A stretch of 64,000 nucleotides of DNA from Kineosporia succinea. GTDB taxonomy: Bacteria; Actinomycetota; Actinomycetes; Actinomycetales; Kineosporiaceae. The notes under the pieces were generated by a model. The model did no database searches and was not told the origin of the DNA. It saw nothing but the letters and a program-made list of their open reading frames with translations. Position numbers and translations under genes: made by a program. The stretch covers positions 6,073,241 through 6,137,240 of the forward strand of contig NZ_JAUSQZ010000001.1 of the NCBI RefSeq assembly GCF_030811555.1. The letters are read 5' to 3'. Below, one piece after another: positions 18,901 through 26,870 of this stretch; within the stretch, counting starts at the first letter, position 1, and every line of letters begins with the position of its first letter.

Positions 18901-19681
18901 CTACGGCCTGTACCCCGTCGAGGGTTCAGCCGTCGTCAGCGAATAGTCCGGCAGGTCAATGTTCTCGGCGGACCGGTCCATCCACGCCATCAGCGGCCTG
19001 AACAGCGGGGACACCGTGAAAAAGGCATGACGGCCGCGCATTCCCAGCGAGGTGCGCGGATCCAGCAGACGGCCCGCGTTGATCTGCCGCGAGACCTTCG
19101 CGTAGCCGGCGAACCGCGACTGGTAGCGGGCGTAGGCCGCGCGATGGTCGCCGTCCGCCCGCCGCAGTTCACCCGCCAGCGCGCAGTCCGGTAGGCCCTG
19201 CGCAGCACACGGCGCTGCTGCCCCACGTCGTCCCGGTCGAAAGCGAGCTGCTCGGAGGCGAAGACGAAGAAGACCGGCGCCTTCACCCCCATGACACCGA
19301 CCATGCGTCCCGGCTCGTTGTACATCGCCCCGGCGATGTCGGTGTCCACGTCCATGTCGACCAGGGCGTAGTAGTAACCGAGGTGCGTCACGTAGTCGGA
19401 CTCCGGGCCGAACGCCAGAGAACGCACCCGGGAATGGATTCCGTCGGCTCCCACCACCAGGTCGAACGTACGGGGCGGCCCGCTCACGAAGGTCACCTCG
19501 ACGCCGTCAGGGGTTTCGACGAGGGACGCGACGGAGTCGCCGAAGATGTACTCGCACGTCCCGGAGGTGCGGTCGTAGAGCAACTGGGCCAGCTCGCCGC
19601 GCACGATCTCGAGTTCACCGGCACTGAGCTCGGCCGGCACCACGGCGACCTTGCGGCCGGCGGCGTTGATCGAGGGACGAC
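18901..19681 (-). pseudogene. Remnant of an FAD-dependent monooxygenase
   Basis: Two blocks in different frames match a PheA/TetX-like FAD monooxygenase. The upstream block (about 19200-19681) starts mid-protein at AAGRKVAVVPAEL and includes the second FAD motif DLVVGADGIHSRVR; the first 90 or so residues with the N-terminal GxGxxG are absent. The downstream block (18901-19197) reads LAGELRRADGDHRAAYARYQ to a stop at 18901. Between them about 50-60 residues, including the expected GDAGYCASP segment, are missing and the frame changes. The GNAT gene abuts the truncated end. A dead gene with at least two lesions. Confidence 0.8.
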
Positions 19682-19687
19682 CGGGAC

Positions 19688-20170
19688 CTACCGGATGGCG
19701 GGGCTCCGTCGTTCGACGAGGGTCACGTCCCGCCAGATGCCGTGGTGGCGGCCGATGCGCTCGCGGGTGCCGATGCTGCGGAACCCGAGACGGTGGTGCA
19801 GTTTCAGGCTGACGGTGTTCTCGGGGAAGATCCCGGACTGGATGGTCCAGATGCCGGCCGCCTCGGTGGAGGCGATCAGTGCCCGCAGCAGTGCGGTGGC
19901 GATACCGCGGCCTCGCGTCTCGGGAGCCACGTAGACGGAGTGCTCGATCACGCCCGCGTAGACGCAGCGCCCGGAGACCGGGACGGCCGCAACCCAGCCA
20001 AGCACGACGCCCTCGTCCAGGGCGACGAAGCGATGCTCGGTGAGCTTCGCTTCGTCGAAGGTCTCCCAGTCGGGGGCGGTGGTCTCGAAGGTGGCGTTGC
20101 CCTCGTCGATGCCGGCCTGGTAGATCCTGAGCACGGGCTCGGCGTGCTCGGGCGTCATGGGAACGATCAC
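19688..20170 (-). CDS. GNAT acetyltransferase, ArsN1/phosphinothricin-type
   Basis: 160 residues of the PAT/ArsN family: FETTAPDWETFDE, HSVYVAPETRGRGIATALL (acetyl-CoA loop RGRGIA), GIFPENTVSLKLHHRLGFR. ArsN1 N-acetylates the organoarsenical antibiotic arsinothricin, and related PATs modify phosphinothricin. The GTG start at 20170 has GAAAGG upstream. It lies directly downstream of arsR and beside arsM, which favours an arsenic-related role over phosphinothricin resistance. Substrate still needs testing. Confidence 0.75.
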   Translation of the reverse strand: MIVPMTPEHAEPVLRIYQAGIDEGNATFETTAPDWETFDEAKLTEHRFVALDEGVVLGWVAAVPVSGRCVYAGVIEHSVYVAPETRGRGIATALLRALIASTEAAGIWTIQSGIFPENTVSLKLHHRLGFRSIGTRERIGRHHGIWRDVTLVERRSPAIR

Positions 20171-20217
20171 GAGCGGCGACCTTTCGGGATCGGCGGGCCC
20201 CGGCGGGGCGGCGAGGG

Positions 20218-20601
20218 TCAGCGGGTGAAGTCGAGGGCGTGGGCGATCTGCCGCAGCCGCCCGGGCACGAGCGTGTAATAGGCCCACACGCCACGTTTCT
20301 CGCGGGTCAGGAGACCGGCGTCCACCAGGATCTTCAGGTGGTGAGAGACCGTCGGCTGCGACAACCCGACCGGTTCGGTCAGGTCGCACACGCACGCCTC
20401 GCCGCCCTCGTGCGCGGCCACCAGCGACAGCAGCCGCAGGCGGGTCGGCTCGGCCAGCGCCTTCAGCAGGCCGGCGAGCCGCTCGGCCTCCTCGACGGTG
20501 CCGATCGGCCCGGGAGAAGGCGGAGGGCAGCACGTCGCGCCCTCGGCCTCGTCCCGTGCGTCGCTGCCGGTGGGGGTCACATCCAGGTGCACGTTCGCCA
20601 T
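20218..20601 (-). CDS. arsR: ArsR-family metalloregulator
   Basis: 127 residues. A winged helix-turn-helix (LSQPTVSHHLKILVDAGLL) preceded by the metal-site motif CVCDLT with Cys70 and Cys72; an N-terminal Cys pair, Cys24-Cys25, could complete an As(III)/Sb(III) site. ArsR represses until trivalent arsenic binds. It is divergent from arsM over a promoter with inverted repeats and is followed 47 bases later by the ArsN-like gene, an arsR-arsN operon. Confidence 0.9.
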   Translation of the reverse strand: MANVHLDVTPTGSDARDEAEGATCCPPPSPGPIGTVEEAERLAGLLKALAEPTRLRLLSLVAAHEGGEACVCDLTEPVGLSQPTVSHHLKILVDAGLLTREKRGVWAYYTLVPGRLRQIAHALDFTR

Positions 20602-20624
20602 GGCACCAGTCTGCCCAAGGCATT

Positions 20625-20680
20625 GACGGATGTCGATGCCTGGTTGACGATCAGACATCGACAAGCATCTATATCTGGTG
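20625..20680. promoter_or_regulatory. Divergent arsR/arsM promoter and ArsR operator candidate
   Basis: GTCGATG (20632-20638) and CATCGAC (20656-20662) form an inverted repeat typical of ArsR boxes. They bracket a -35 candidate TTGACG (20644-20649), followed about 18 bases later by an AT-rich TCTATATC -10 region for arsM. ArsR bound here would block both genes. Confidence 0.6.
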
Positions 20681-20694
20681 GGGGAGTGGTCATC

Positions 20695-21495
20695 ATGACG
20701 GACACGGCCAACGACAGGGCAGCCCAGGTCCGGGAGCAGGTCCGTATCCGGTACGCGGCCGCCGCGGTCCCTGTGACCAGCACCGACGCGGACCCGACGT
20801 CGTGCTGCGGCCCGGACGCCGCAGCCGACGCGCCGGCCCCGGACGGCTCGTTCGGCGCGGGTCTGTACGCCGCCGACGAGGTCGCCGGCCTGCCCGCCGA
20901 GGCCCTGGCCGCATCGGCGGGCTGCGGCAACCCGATGGCGGTCGCGTCCCTGCGGCCGGGAGACCGGGTGCTGGACCTGGGCTCGGGCGGCGGGATCGAC
21001 GTGCTGCTCTCGGCCCGGCGCGTCGGCCCGACCGGGCGGGTGTTCGGGCTGGACATGACCGAGGAGATGCTCGCTGCGGCCCGCGCCAACGCCGCCCGGG
21101 CCGCAGCGACGAACGTGGAGTTCCTCAAGGGCCAGATCGAGGCCGTTCCGCTGCCGGCCGCCTCGATCGACGTGGTGATCAGCAACTGCGTGGTGAACCT
21201 GTCCACCGACAAGAACGCCGTCCTGGCCGAGATGTTCCGGGTCCTGGTGCCCGGCGGGCGGATCGGCATCAGCGACGTCGTGGCGGAAGACCACATCAGC
21301 CCGGCCGAACGGGCCGAGCGCGGCAGCTATGTCGGCTGCATCGCCGGAGCCCTGTCCCGCAGCGAGTACCTCGAGGGCCTGGCCGCGGCCGGATTCACCG
21401 ATGTGGAGGTCGAGTTCACCCACGAGGCCGTCCCGGGCCTGCACGGCGCGATCATCCGCGCCACCCGGCCCACCGGCGCTCCTGAAGCCTCCTGA
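20695..21495 (+). CDS. arsM: Arsenite S-adenosylmethionine methyltransferase
   Basis: 266 residues. SAM-binding VLDLGSGGGIDVLL at about 92-105, and cysteines Cys37-Cys38 (SCC), Cys77 (AGCGNP), Cys165 (ISNCVVNLS) and Cys215 (YVGCIAG). The last three match the catalytic trio of ArsM. It methylates As(III) to mono-, di- and trimethyl species. ATG preceded by GGGGGAG at suitable distance. Divergent from arsR-arsN. Confidence 0.95.
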   Translation: MTDTANDRAAQVREQVRIRYAAAAVPVTSTDADPTSCCGPDAAADAPAPDGSFGAGLYAADEVAGLPAEALAASAGCGNPMAVASLRPGDRVLDLGSGGGIDVLLSARRVGPTGRVFGLDMTEEMLAAARANAARAAATNVEFLKGQIEAVPLPAASIDVVISNCVVNLSTDKNAVLAEMFRVLVPGGRIGISDVVAEDHISPAERAERGSYVGCIAGALSRSEYLEGLAAAGFTDVEVEFTHEAVPGLHGAIIRATRPTGAPEAS

Positions 21496-21543
21496 ACGAA
21501 CTCCCGACCTGAAAACCCAGCTGCCGGACGCGCAGCGGCGCGG

Positions 21544-22971
21544 TCAGGCGTCCCGAACCGCCACCCGGGTCGTGGCGTAGAGCCGGAACCGCCCGTCAGA
21601 ACCCTGGTCCAGGAACGAGACCTGGCCCGCGGCCTGGCCTCCGTCGCCGATCACGGCGAAGGCGTCGCCGTTGAGAGGGCGCAGCTCGCGCCGGGCGGTG
21701 GACGCGGTGGTCCCGGCGAGGAGCGCCATGCTCACGGTCTCGTTCCGCGGGGTGTCCGTCACCCACAGGCGCCCGTCGTCGTCCTGGGTGACCTCGAAGT
21801 GGTTCTGCCGGTTGCGGTAGCGGCCCACGAACGCCTCGGGGGTGCTGACCCGCGTCCCCTCGCCGGGGACGGGCACCGTCGTGGGCGGCGCGATGCCGGC
21901 CAGGTCGGCGAACAGCGGATCCAGCAGGTCACGGGCGACCCTGCCTCCGGCGTCGGCATTGGTCAGCACCGCGGCGGCCAGGTCGTGCTCCGGGGCGATG
22001 CGCAGAACGGAGGCCACGCCCGGGGCGCCGCCACCGTGTTCGGCGATGCCGGCGCGGGGGAGCCACCAGGCCAGGCCCTGGTGGACGGGGGCGGGCGCGT
22101 CCTGGCGGTGCTGCAGGTGCGGCTGGAGCATGAGCATGGTGGACGCGTCGGTCAGCACCGAGGGATTCCTGCCGTCGAGCAGGAACAGTCGGCCCAGGCG
22201 GACGAGATCACGCGCGGACAGGGAGAACTGGGCACCCGCCGCCGGATTCGACAGCGGCATGAGGTCCCACGCACGGCTCGGGCGCAGCGGCTGCCCGGGG
22301 GCGGGGGAGACGTGCCCGATCGCGGTGCTGAAGGCCAGGGCCTGGCCGGCGGTGAAGGCCAGTTCGTGGATGCCGAGGGGCTCGGCGAGGTGGGTCCGGA
22401 GGGCCTGCTCCCAGGTGGTGCCGCGCAGCACCTCGACCAGACGGCCGAGCGTGCCGAAACCGGCGTTGCAGTAGGAGAACCGTTCACCCGGAGCACTGTG
22501 CTGGGAGGCCTGGGTGACCAGGTCGTCCACGAACCGTTCCAGCGCGTCCGTGCCCGTGGTGGTCGGCTGCCACAGATCACCCTCGAAACCGCCGGTGTGG
22601 GTGAGGAGATGGCGGACCGTGATCTTCGCACCGGCGGCCGGGTCGGCGGTGCGGAAGCCGGGAACGTACGTCTGGACGGGCTCGTCGAGGCGCACGAGGC
22701 CCTCGTCGACGAGCTGCATCACCAGGGTGGCGGTGAAAAGCTTCGTGATGGACTGGATCTGGAACAGCGCGTCCGGCGTCACGGGGACCCGTGTGCCGGT
22801 GTTGATCACCCCGGCGGACACCTCGAAGGTGTGCGAGCGCCAGGTGACGGCCACCGACGCGCCGGGTACCCCGTGGAGGCTGAGAAGACGCGGCAGTTCC
22901 GTCTGCAGGTGGCCGTGAAGGTCGTGCTCTGTGCTCGTCACCGATCCGACGCTACTTCGAGGGACGGTCAC
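21544..22971 (-). CDS. Serine hydrolase, beta-lactamase class C/penicillin-binding-like
   Basis: 475 residues. SITK (Ser74, Lys77) is the SxxK nucleophile motif, YCN the second motif, and HGGG replaces KTG. PF00144 proteins include class C beta-lactamases, D-aminopeptidases and esterases. The last 110 residues form a beta-rich domain of the type seen in such esterases/peptidases. No signal peptide, so probably cytoplasmic, which argues against a classical beta-lactamase. Start uncertain: GTG at 22971 or 22941, neither with a good ribosome site. Confidence 0.85.
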   Translation of the reverse strand: MTVPRSSVGSVTSTEHDLHGHLQTELPRLLSLHGVPGASVAVTWRSHTFEVSAGVINTGTRVPVTPDALFQIQSITKLFTATLVMQLVDEGLVRLDEPVQTYVPGFRTADPAAGAKITVRHLLTHTGGFEGDLWQPTTTGTDALERFVDDLVTQASQHSAPGERFSYCNAGFGTLGRLVEVLRGTTWEQALRTHLAEPLGIHELAFTAGQALAFSTAIGHVSPAPGQPLRPSRAWDLMPLSNPAAGAQFSLSARDLVRLGRLFLLDGRNPSVLTDASTMLMLQPHLQHRQDAPAPVHQGLAWWLPRAGIAEHGGGAPGVASVLRIAPEHDLAAAVLTNADAGGRVARDLLDPLFADLAGIAPPTTVPVPGEGTRVSTPEAFVGRYRNRQNHFEVTQDDDGRLWVTDTPRNETVSMALLAGTTASTARRELRPLNGDAFAVIGDGGQAAGQVSFLDQGSDGRFRLYATTRVAVRDA

Positions 22972-23050
22972 CCGGCAACGTCGCCTGGCCTGTCCCCTGT
23001 CGGATCGTTCGGATCCGGGCCCGGGTCCCCGGCCGCCGGAGCCGATCAGA

Positions 23051-23068
23051 ACCGGGCCACGGCCCGGT
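23051..23068 (-). terminator. Hairpin downstream of the SMI1/KNR4 gene
   Basis: ACCGGGCC and GGCCCGGT (8-bp arms, 2-base loop), 36 bases after the stop at 23104 on the minus strand. Confidence 0.45.
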
Positions 23069-23103
23069 CGAAGGCCCCGGGGGCGTCGACCCGACTTTCC
23101 CGG

Positions 23104-23697
23104 TCAGTTGGCGTTCTCCCACGCGAGGACGCCGTCGGTCACCACCGGCACCGCTCGCATCAGGGGGAGTGGGGTGAGGTCGCGGACGGAGGTGGTGACG
23201 TCGGACAGGAACGGCACCAGTCCGGGGGAGACGACCGGGTCCTCGTCGGCGTCCACCTTGTCCCAGTAGCGCACACAGCCCTGCAGCGGGCCGGGACGCT
23301 GGTCGACGAACAGGCCCCCGCCGGAACCGTTCTCGGCGATGAGGACGTACTCGTCCATCCAGGTGCCCATGGTCTGACCGGCGGTGCGGGCCTCGTCGGA
23401 GGTCAGGTCCACGTCGGAGGTCAGGTTCCAGATCTCGTGGATCATCTCGGTGTTGTCGATGGCCCGGTCCAGGTTCAGGAGCCCGCACCGGGGCAGGGGC
23501 GACCCGTGGTAGGCGGGGGTGCAGCCGCCGTGCAGGCCGAACCAGGTCACCAGCTCCGGCAGCAGCGGGCTCGGCAGCACCTGATCGGCGGTCTCGAGGT
23601 CGAGCGGGCCCGGGGCGAGGATCGAGGCGTGGGTCGCGGGCGCCTGGGCCCGGAGCACGTCGAGATAGTCCGTCCAGGCCTGGGTGAGCTCAGTCAT
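23104..23697 (-). CDS. SMI1/KNR4 (SUKH) family protein
   Basis: 197 residues with the SUKH pattern: LLPELVTWFGLHGGC early, a middle IAENGSGGGLFVD segment and a late VVSPGLVPFLSDV. In bacteria SUKH proteins are commonly immunity proteins against contact-dependent toxins, but many are solitary. No toxin gene is adjacent. Start ATG at 23697, 50 bases from the divergent SDR gene. Confidence 0.8.
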   Translation of the reverse strand: MTELTQAWTDYLDVLRAQAPATHASILAPGPLDLETADQVLPSPLLPELVTWFGLHGGCTPAYHGSPLPRCGLLNLDRAIDNTEMIHEIWNLTSDVDLTSDEARTAGQTMGTWMDEYVLIAENGSGGGLFVDQRPGPLQGCVRYWDKVDADEDPVVSPGLVPFLSDVTTSVRDLTPLPLMRAVPVVTDGVLAWENAN

Positions 23698-23747
23698 GCC
23701 CGAATGGTCCCAGATGGGAGGGGCCCGCGGCACAGTATCGTTACGGC

Positions 23748-24494
23748 ATGACGAGAGTTGCGGTAATCAGCGGCGCCAGTAGCGGTATCGGTGCGGCCAC
23801 GGCCCGTGGTCTGGCCGCGGCCGGCTACGAGGTGGTGCTCCTGGCCCGCCGGGAGGAGCGTCTGAAGGAGCTGTGCGACCAGATCGGCCCGCAGGCCCGG
23901 TATCACGTGCTCGACGTCACCGACGCCGACGCGGTCACGGCCTTCGCGGGCACGGTCGAGCAATGCGACGTGCTGGTCAACAACGCCGGCGGGGCGGTCG
24001 GCGCCGACCCTGTGCTGAGCGCGGACCCGGCCGCCTGGCGGGCCATGTACGAGGTCAATGTCATCGGGCCGCTGCAGCTCACGCAGGCGCTGGCCCCGAA
24101 GATGAAGCACACCGACGACGCGGTCATCGTGGTGCTCACCTCCACCGCCGCCGACGTGCTGTACGAGGGCGGCGGCGGGTACACGGCCGCCAAGCACGGC
24201 GAGCACGCCCTGGCGGGCACGCTGCGCCTGGAACTGTGCGGTGAGCCGGTGCGCGTCATCGAGATCCAGCCGGGAATGGTCGCGACGCCGGAGTTCTCGC
24301 TCAACCGCTTCGGTGGTGACCAGGCCAAGGCCGACGCGGTGTACGCGGGGGTGGCGGAGCCGCTGACCGCCGAGGACGTGGCCGACACCATCGTCTGGTC
24401 GATCACCCGGCCGCGACACGTGAACGTTGACCTGATGGTGCTGCGCCCTCGCGCGCAGGCGGCCCAGCACAAGGTGCACCGCGTGACGCAGTAG
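23748..24494 (+). CDS. Short-chain dehydrogenase/reductase
   Basis: 248 residues: SGASSGIG cofactor site (about 8-15), NNAGGAVG near 80, TSTAAD with the catalytic Ser and YTAAK. Pattern and length match the YdfG/serine 3-dehydrogenase-like group acting on beta-hydroxy acids or alcohols with NADP. Convergent with the next SDR-like gene; no regulator of its own in view. Confidence 0.88.
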   Translation: MTRVAVISGASSGIGAATARGLAAAGYEVVLLARREERLKELCDQIGPQARYHVLDVTDADAVTAFAGTVEQCDVLVNNAGGAVGADPVLSADPAAWRAMYEVNVIGPLQLTQALAPKMKHTDDAVIVVLTSTAADVLYEGGGGYTAAKHGEHALAGTLRLELCGEPVRVIEIQPGMVATPEFSLNRFGGDQAKADAVYAGVAEPLTAEDVADTIVWSITRPRHVNVDLMVLRPRAQAAQHKVHRVTQ

Positions 24495-24500
24495 GTGTGG

Positions 24501-24528
24501 GGTGCCCGGCCCTACCGGCCCCGGCACC
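24501..24528. terminator. Imperfect hairpin between convergent SDR genes
   Basis: GGTGCC...GGCACC outer arms with a mismatched GC-rich inner stem, just after the stop at 24494. Confidence 0.45.
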
Positions 24529-24562
24529 GGCATCCGCCGACGAGGTGTGCTCGTAGATCCTT

Positions 24563-25249
24563 CTAGTGCGCGAGCACCCCGCCGTCCACGTACAGGTCGT
24601 GGCCGTTCATGGCCCCGTTGCGCAGGAGGAAGTCGGTGGCGTCGGCGACCTCGTCCATCGTGATGAGCCGGCCGATGGGGGTCTTCGCGACCATGTGGCC
24701 GAGGTCGGTGCCCTCCCAGCGTGGGCTGTTGCCGACCAGGGCCGGATGCAGCGCGTTGATGCGGTGCGGGGCGAGCTCGACGGCGAGGGTCTTGATCAGG
24801 CCGGTGACGGCGCTGTTGAAGGTCGTGATGACGGTCGAGCCCGGGTAGGGACGCTCCTTGGCCAGGCCACCGAACACGACCACGGAGGCCTCGGGGGAGA
24901 AGCGGTCGCGCAGGGCCCGGATCGCCTCGGTGTAGCCCACGAGCTTCGTGGTCACGGCGGTGACCGCCTCGTCGATGTTGAAGTCCTGCAGCGTGTTCGG
25001 TTTCTGGAACGCGCCGGTGACGACCAGATGGTCGACGCGTTCGATCGCCGCCAGTGACCCGGCGATGGTGGACGGACGGGCGAGGTCGACGGCGATACCG
25101 GTGACGTCGGCGCCCATCTCCTTCGCGACCGCCTCGGCCCGGGCCGCGTCGCGCCCGGCGATGATCACCGTGTTGCCGCGGTCGGCGTGGCGCTGGGCCA
25201 TGAACCGGCCCAGGCCGGCGGTGCCACCGATGAAGACCGACGTGCTCAT
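24563..25249 (-). CDS. SDR-fold protein lacking the canonical catalytic Tyr-Lys
   Basis: 228 residues with an SDR fold: IGGTAGLG cofactor loop (7-14), ALAxELAP-like helix and a C-terminal LYVDGGVLAH. At the place of YxxxK it has Ile141 and Asn145 (ITTFN), and the catalytic Ser region reads VVFGGLA. So the standard catalytic triad is missing, though the dinucleotide site looks intact. ATG start at 25249. Divergent from a TetR gene that shares an operator with it; probably repressed by that TetR. Function uncertain: it may be an NAD(P)-binding sensor or use other residues. Confidence 0.82.
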   Translation of the reverse strand: MSTSVFIGGTAGLGRFMAQRHADRGNTVIIAGRDAARAEAVAKEMGADVTGIAVDLARPSTIAGSLAAIERVDHLVVTGAFQKPNTLQDFNIDEAVTAVTTKLVGYTEAIRALRDRFSPEASVVVFGGLAKERPYPGSTVITTFNSAVTGLIKTLAVELAPHRINALHPALVGNSPRWEGTDLGHMVAKTPIGRLITMDEVADATDFLLRNGAMNGHDLYVDGGVLAH

Positions 25250-25270
25250 AGAGTTCCCCAATCCAGTTGC

Positions 25271-25319
25271 TGACCAAGTGGTCATTAAGACTGTAGCCCT
25301 CTTATTGACCACTTGGTAA
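25271..25319. promoter_or_regulatory. Twin inverted TetR operators
   Basis: Two nearly identical 18-bp elements in opposite orientation: TGACCAAGTGGTCATTAA (25271-25288) and TTATTGACCACTTGGTAA (25302-25319), each containing the palindromic core ACCAAGTGGT (or its complement). They fill the 79-base space between the SDR-like gene and the divergent tetR, and the second ends 9 bases before the tetR start. Confidence 0.8.
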
Positions 25320-25328
25320 TCTGGGTCC

Positions 25329-25904
25329 GTGAACCGTCGTCCTCAGCGCCGTGACCCCGAGGGGCACCGCCTCGCCATCCTGGCCGCGGCCCGGGAGTGC
25401 TTCGGCGAGAAGGGGTTCGCCCGCGCCACGGTGCGTGACATCGCCGCCCGGGCCGGGGTCACCCACGGTCTGGTGCTGCGGCAGTTCGGCACCAAGGAGC
25501 AGCTGTTCCTGACCGCGGTCCCGGGGCACCGCGAGCTCGACGCGACGGTGTCGGGTGATCGCGAGAGCCTGCCCGAGCGGGTGGCCCACGCCTTCGTCGA
25601 GCGCATGGAGCGCGACGCGGCCGGCGATCCGCTGGTCGTCCTGCTGCGCAGTGCCGCCTCCGACCAGAAGGTGGCCGCCGGCCTGCTCGAGGCGATGGCC
25701 TCCAACAGCATCGAGGCCTACGGTGAGGTGCTGGGGGACGCGGTGGACGACATCCCCGCCCGGGTCGCCCTGGTCGGCGCCCAGATGATCGGGGTCACCT
25801 TCACCCGGTACATCGCGCCCACCGGGGTGCTGGCCGAGATGCCGGCCGACGACCTGGCCCGGCATCTCAGCCGTGTCCTGCGGCAGATCCTGTTCGCGGA
25901 CTGA
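25329..25904 (+). CDS. TetR-family repressor
   Basis: 191 residues. N-terminal TetR helix-turn-helix (AARECFGEKGFARATVRDIAARAGVTHGLVLRQFGTKEQLF, shown here only to locate it at about residues 17-57) and a ligand-binding helical domain of the common actinobacterial type ending in LARHLSRVLRQIL. GTG start. Twin palindromes immediately upstream mark autoregulation and control of the divergent SDR-like gene. Confidence 0.9.
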   Translation: MNRRPQRRDPEGHRLAILAAARECFGEKGFARATVRDIAARAGVTHGLVLRQFGTKEQLFLTAVPGHRELDATVSGDRESLPERVAHAFVERMERDAAGDPLVVLLRSAASDQKVAAGLLEAMASNSIEAYGEVLGDAVDDIPARVALVGAQMIGVTFTRYIAPTGVLAEMPADDLARHLSRVLRQILFAD

Positions 25905-25920
25905 CGAACAGGGTGACGGA

Positions 25921-26733
25921 TCAGATCTTCGTGGCGCCGTGGTCGAGGGTCAGCTGTGCACCGGTCATCGTCCGGGAGTCGTCACTGGCCAGGAACAGCA
26001 CGCCGTTCGCGATGTCCTCGGGCTCGGAGATCGGCGGGTCGAACAGGATCTGGCCCATCGCGTTCGCGTAGGAAGGGTTGTCCGCGAACACCTTCTGGCC
26101 GTCCGCGCCCATGGCGCCCATCGGCGTCCGGACGCCCCACGGATGGATGCTGTTGACCCGGATCCGGTAGGGGGCCAGCTCCAGCGCCGCCGTCTTCACC
26201 AGCCCGACCACCCCGGCCTTCGCCGCGCTGTAGTGCGCCTGGCCGGGCAGCGACTTGATGCCGGCCACCGAGCTCGTCGCGATGATCGAACCGCCGTTGC
26301 CCGCCTGGATCATCGCCGGGGTGGCGGCCCGCAGGGTGTTGAAGACGCCGGTCAGGTTGATGTCGATCATGTCCTGCCAGCGCCGCGGGTCCATCTCCCA
26401 GAAACGGCCCCAGGTGACGATTCCCGCGTTGGCGACCACCACGTCCAGACGCCCGAGCTGCGAAACCCCCTCCCGCACCAGTGACTCCAGCGCGCCCAGA
26501 TCGCGTACGTCGGCGACCGCGTGAACCACCCGGCGGTCGAGTTTCTCGACCTGAGCCACGGTTTCGGCGAGCTCTGCGGGCGTGGCGGGCTCGTAGTCGG
26601 TCTCGGTGGGGGAGGCACAGATGTCGGTCAGGATGAGGTCGGCCCCCTCCTGGGCGAGTTTCAGCGCCTCGGCGCGGCCCTGGCCGCGCGCGGCTCCGGT
26701 GATGAAGGCGACTCTGCCCTGCAGCTTGCTCAT
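25921..26733 (-). CDS. Mycofactocin-coupled SDR family oxidoreductase
   Basis: 270 residues. TGAARGQGRAEALKLAQEGA at the cofactor site, an insert with DICASPTETDYEP, and YSAAK active site; these match the mycofactocin-dependent SDR family, whose tightly held NAD is recycled by the redox cofactor mycofactocin. Such enzymes oxidise alcohols. The ATG at 26733 has GAAAGG upstream; the longer frame beyond it is antisense. Divergent from a TetR gene with a palindromic operator. Implies that mycofactocin genes exist elsewhere in the genome. Confidence 0.88.
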   Translation of the reverse strand: MSKLQGRVAFITGAARGQGRAEALKLAQEGADLILTDICASPTETDYEPATPAELAETVAQVEKLDRRVVHAVADVRDLGALESLVREGVSQLGRLDVVVANAGIVTWGRFWEMDPRRWQDMIDINLTGVFNTLRAATPAMIQAGNGGSIIATSSVAGIKSLPGQAHYSAAKAGVVGLVKTAALELAPYRIRVNSIHPWGVRTPMGAMGADGQKVFADNPSYANAMGQILFDPPISEPEDIANGVLFLASDDSRTMTGAQLTLDHGATKI

Positions 26734-26813
26734 GACGGGCCTTTCGATGATGAGGGACGCGGGGGTCCGGGTCCCGGGCCCGCGTCGGCTTTCGTCGGCA
26801 GAGTACAACGAGA

Positions 26814-26857
26814 TGTCAGATTCTGACAGGGCGACATCATCTGACATTCGAGTGTCG
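26814..26857. promoter_or_regulatory. TetR operator region with perfect palindrome
   Basis: TGTCAGATTCTGACA (26814-26828) is a perfect 7-bp-arm palindrome. A second, weaker element, TGACATTCGAGTGTCG, lies at 26842-26857. Both contain TGACA/TGTCA half-sites and sit between the mycofactocin-type SDR and its divergent tetR. Confidence 0.72.
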
Positions 26858-26870
26858 GTAGGGTGGCGGC

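Noticed and set aside
21544-22971. Calling the PF00144 protein a resistance beta-lactamase
   Set aside because: HGGG replaces KTG and there is no signal peptide; an esterase or peptidase is more likely.
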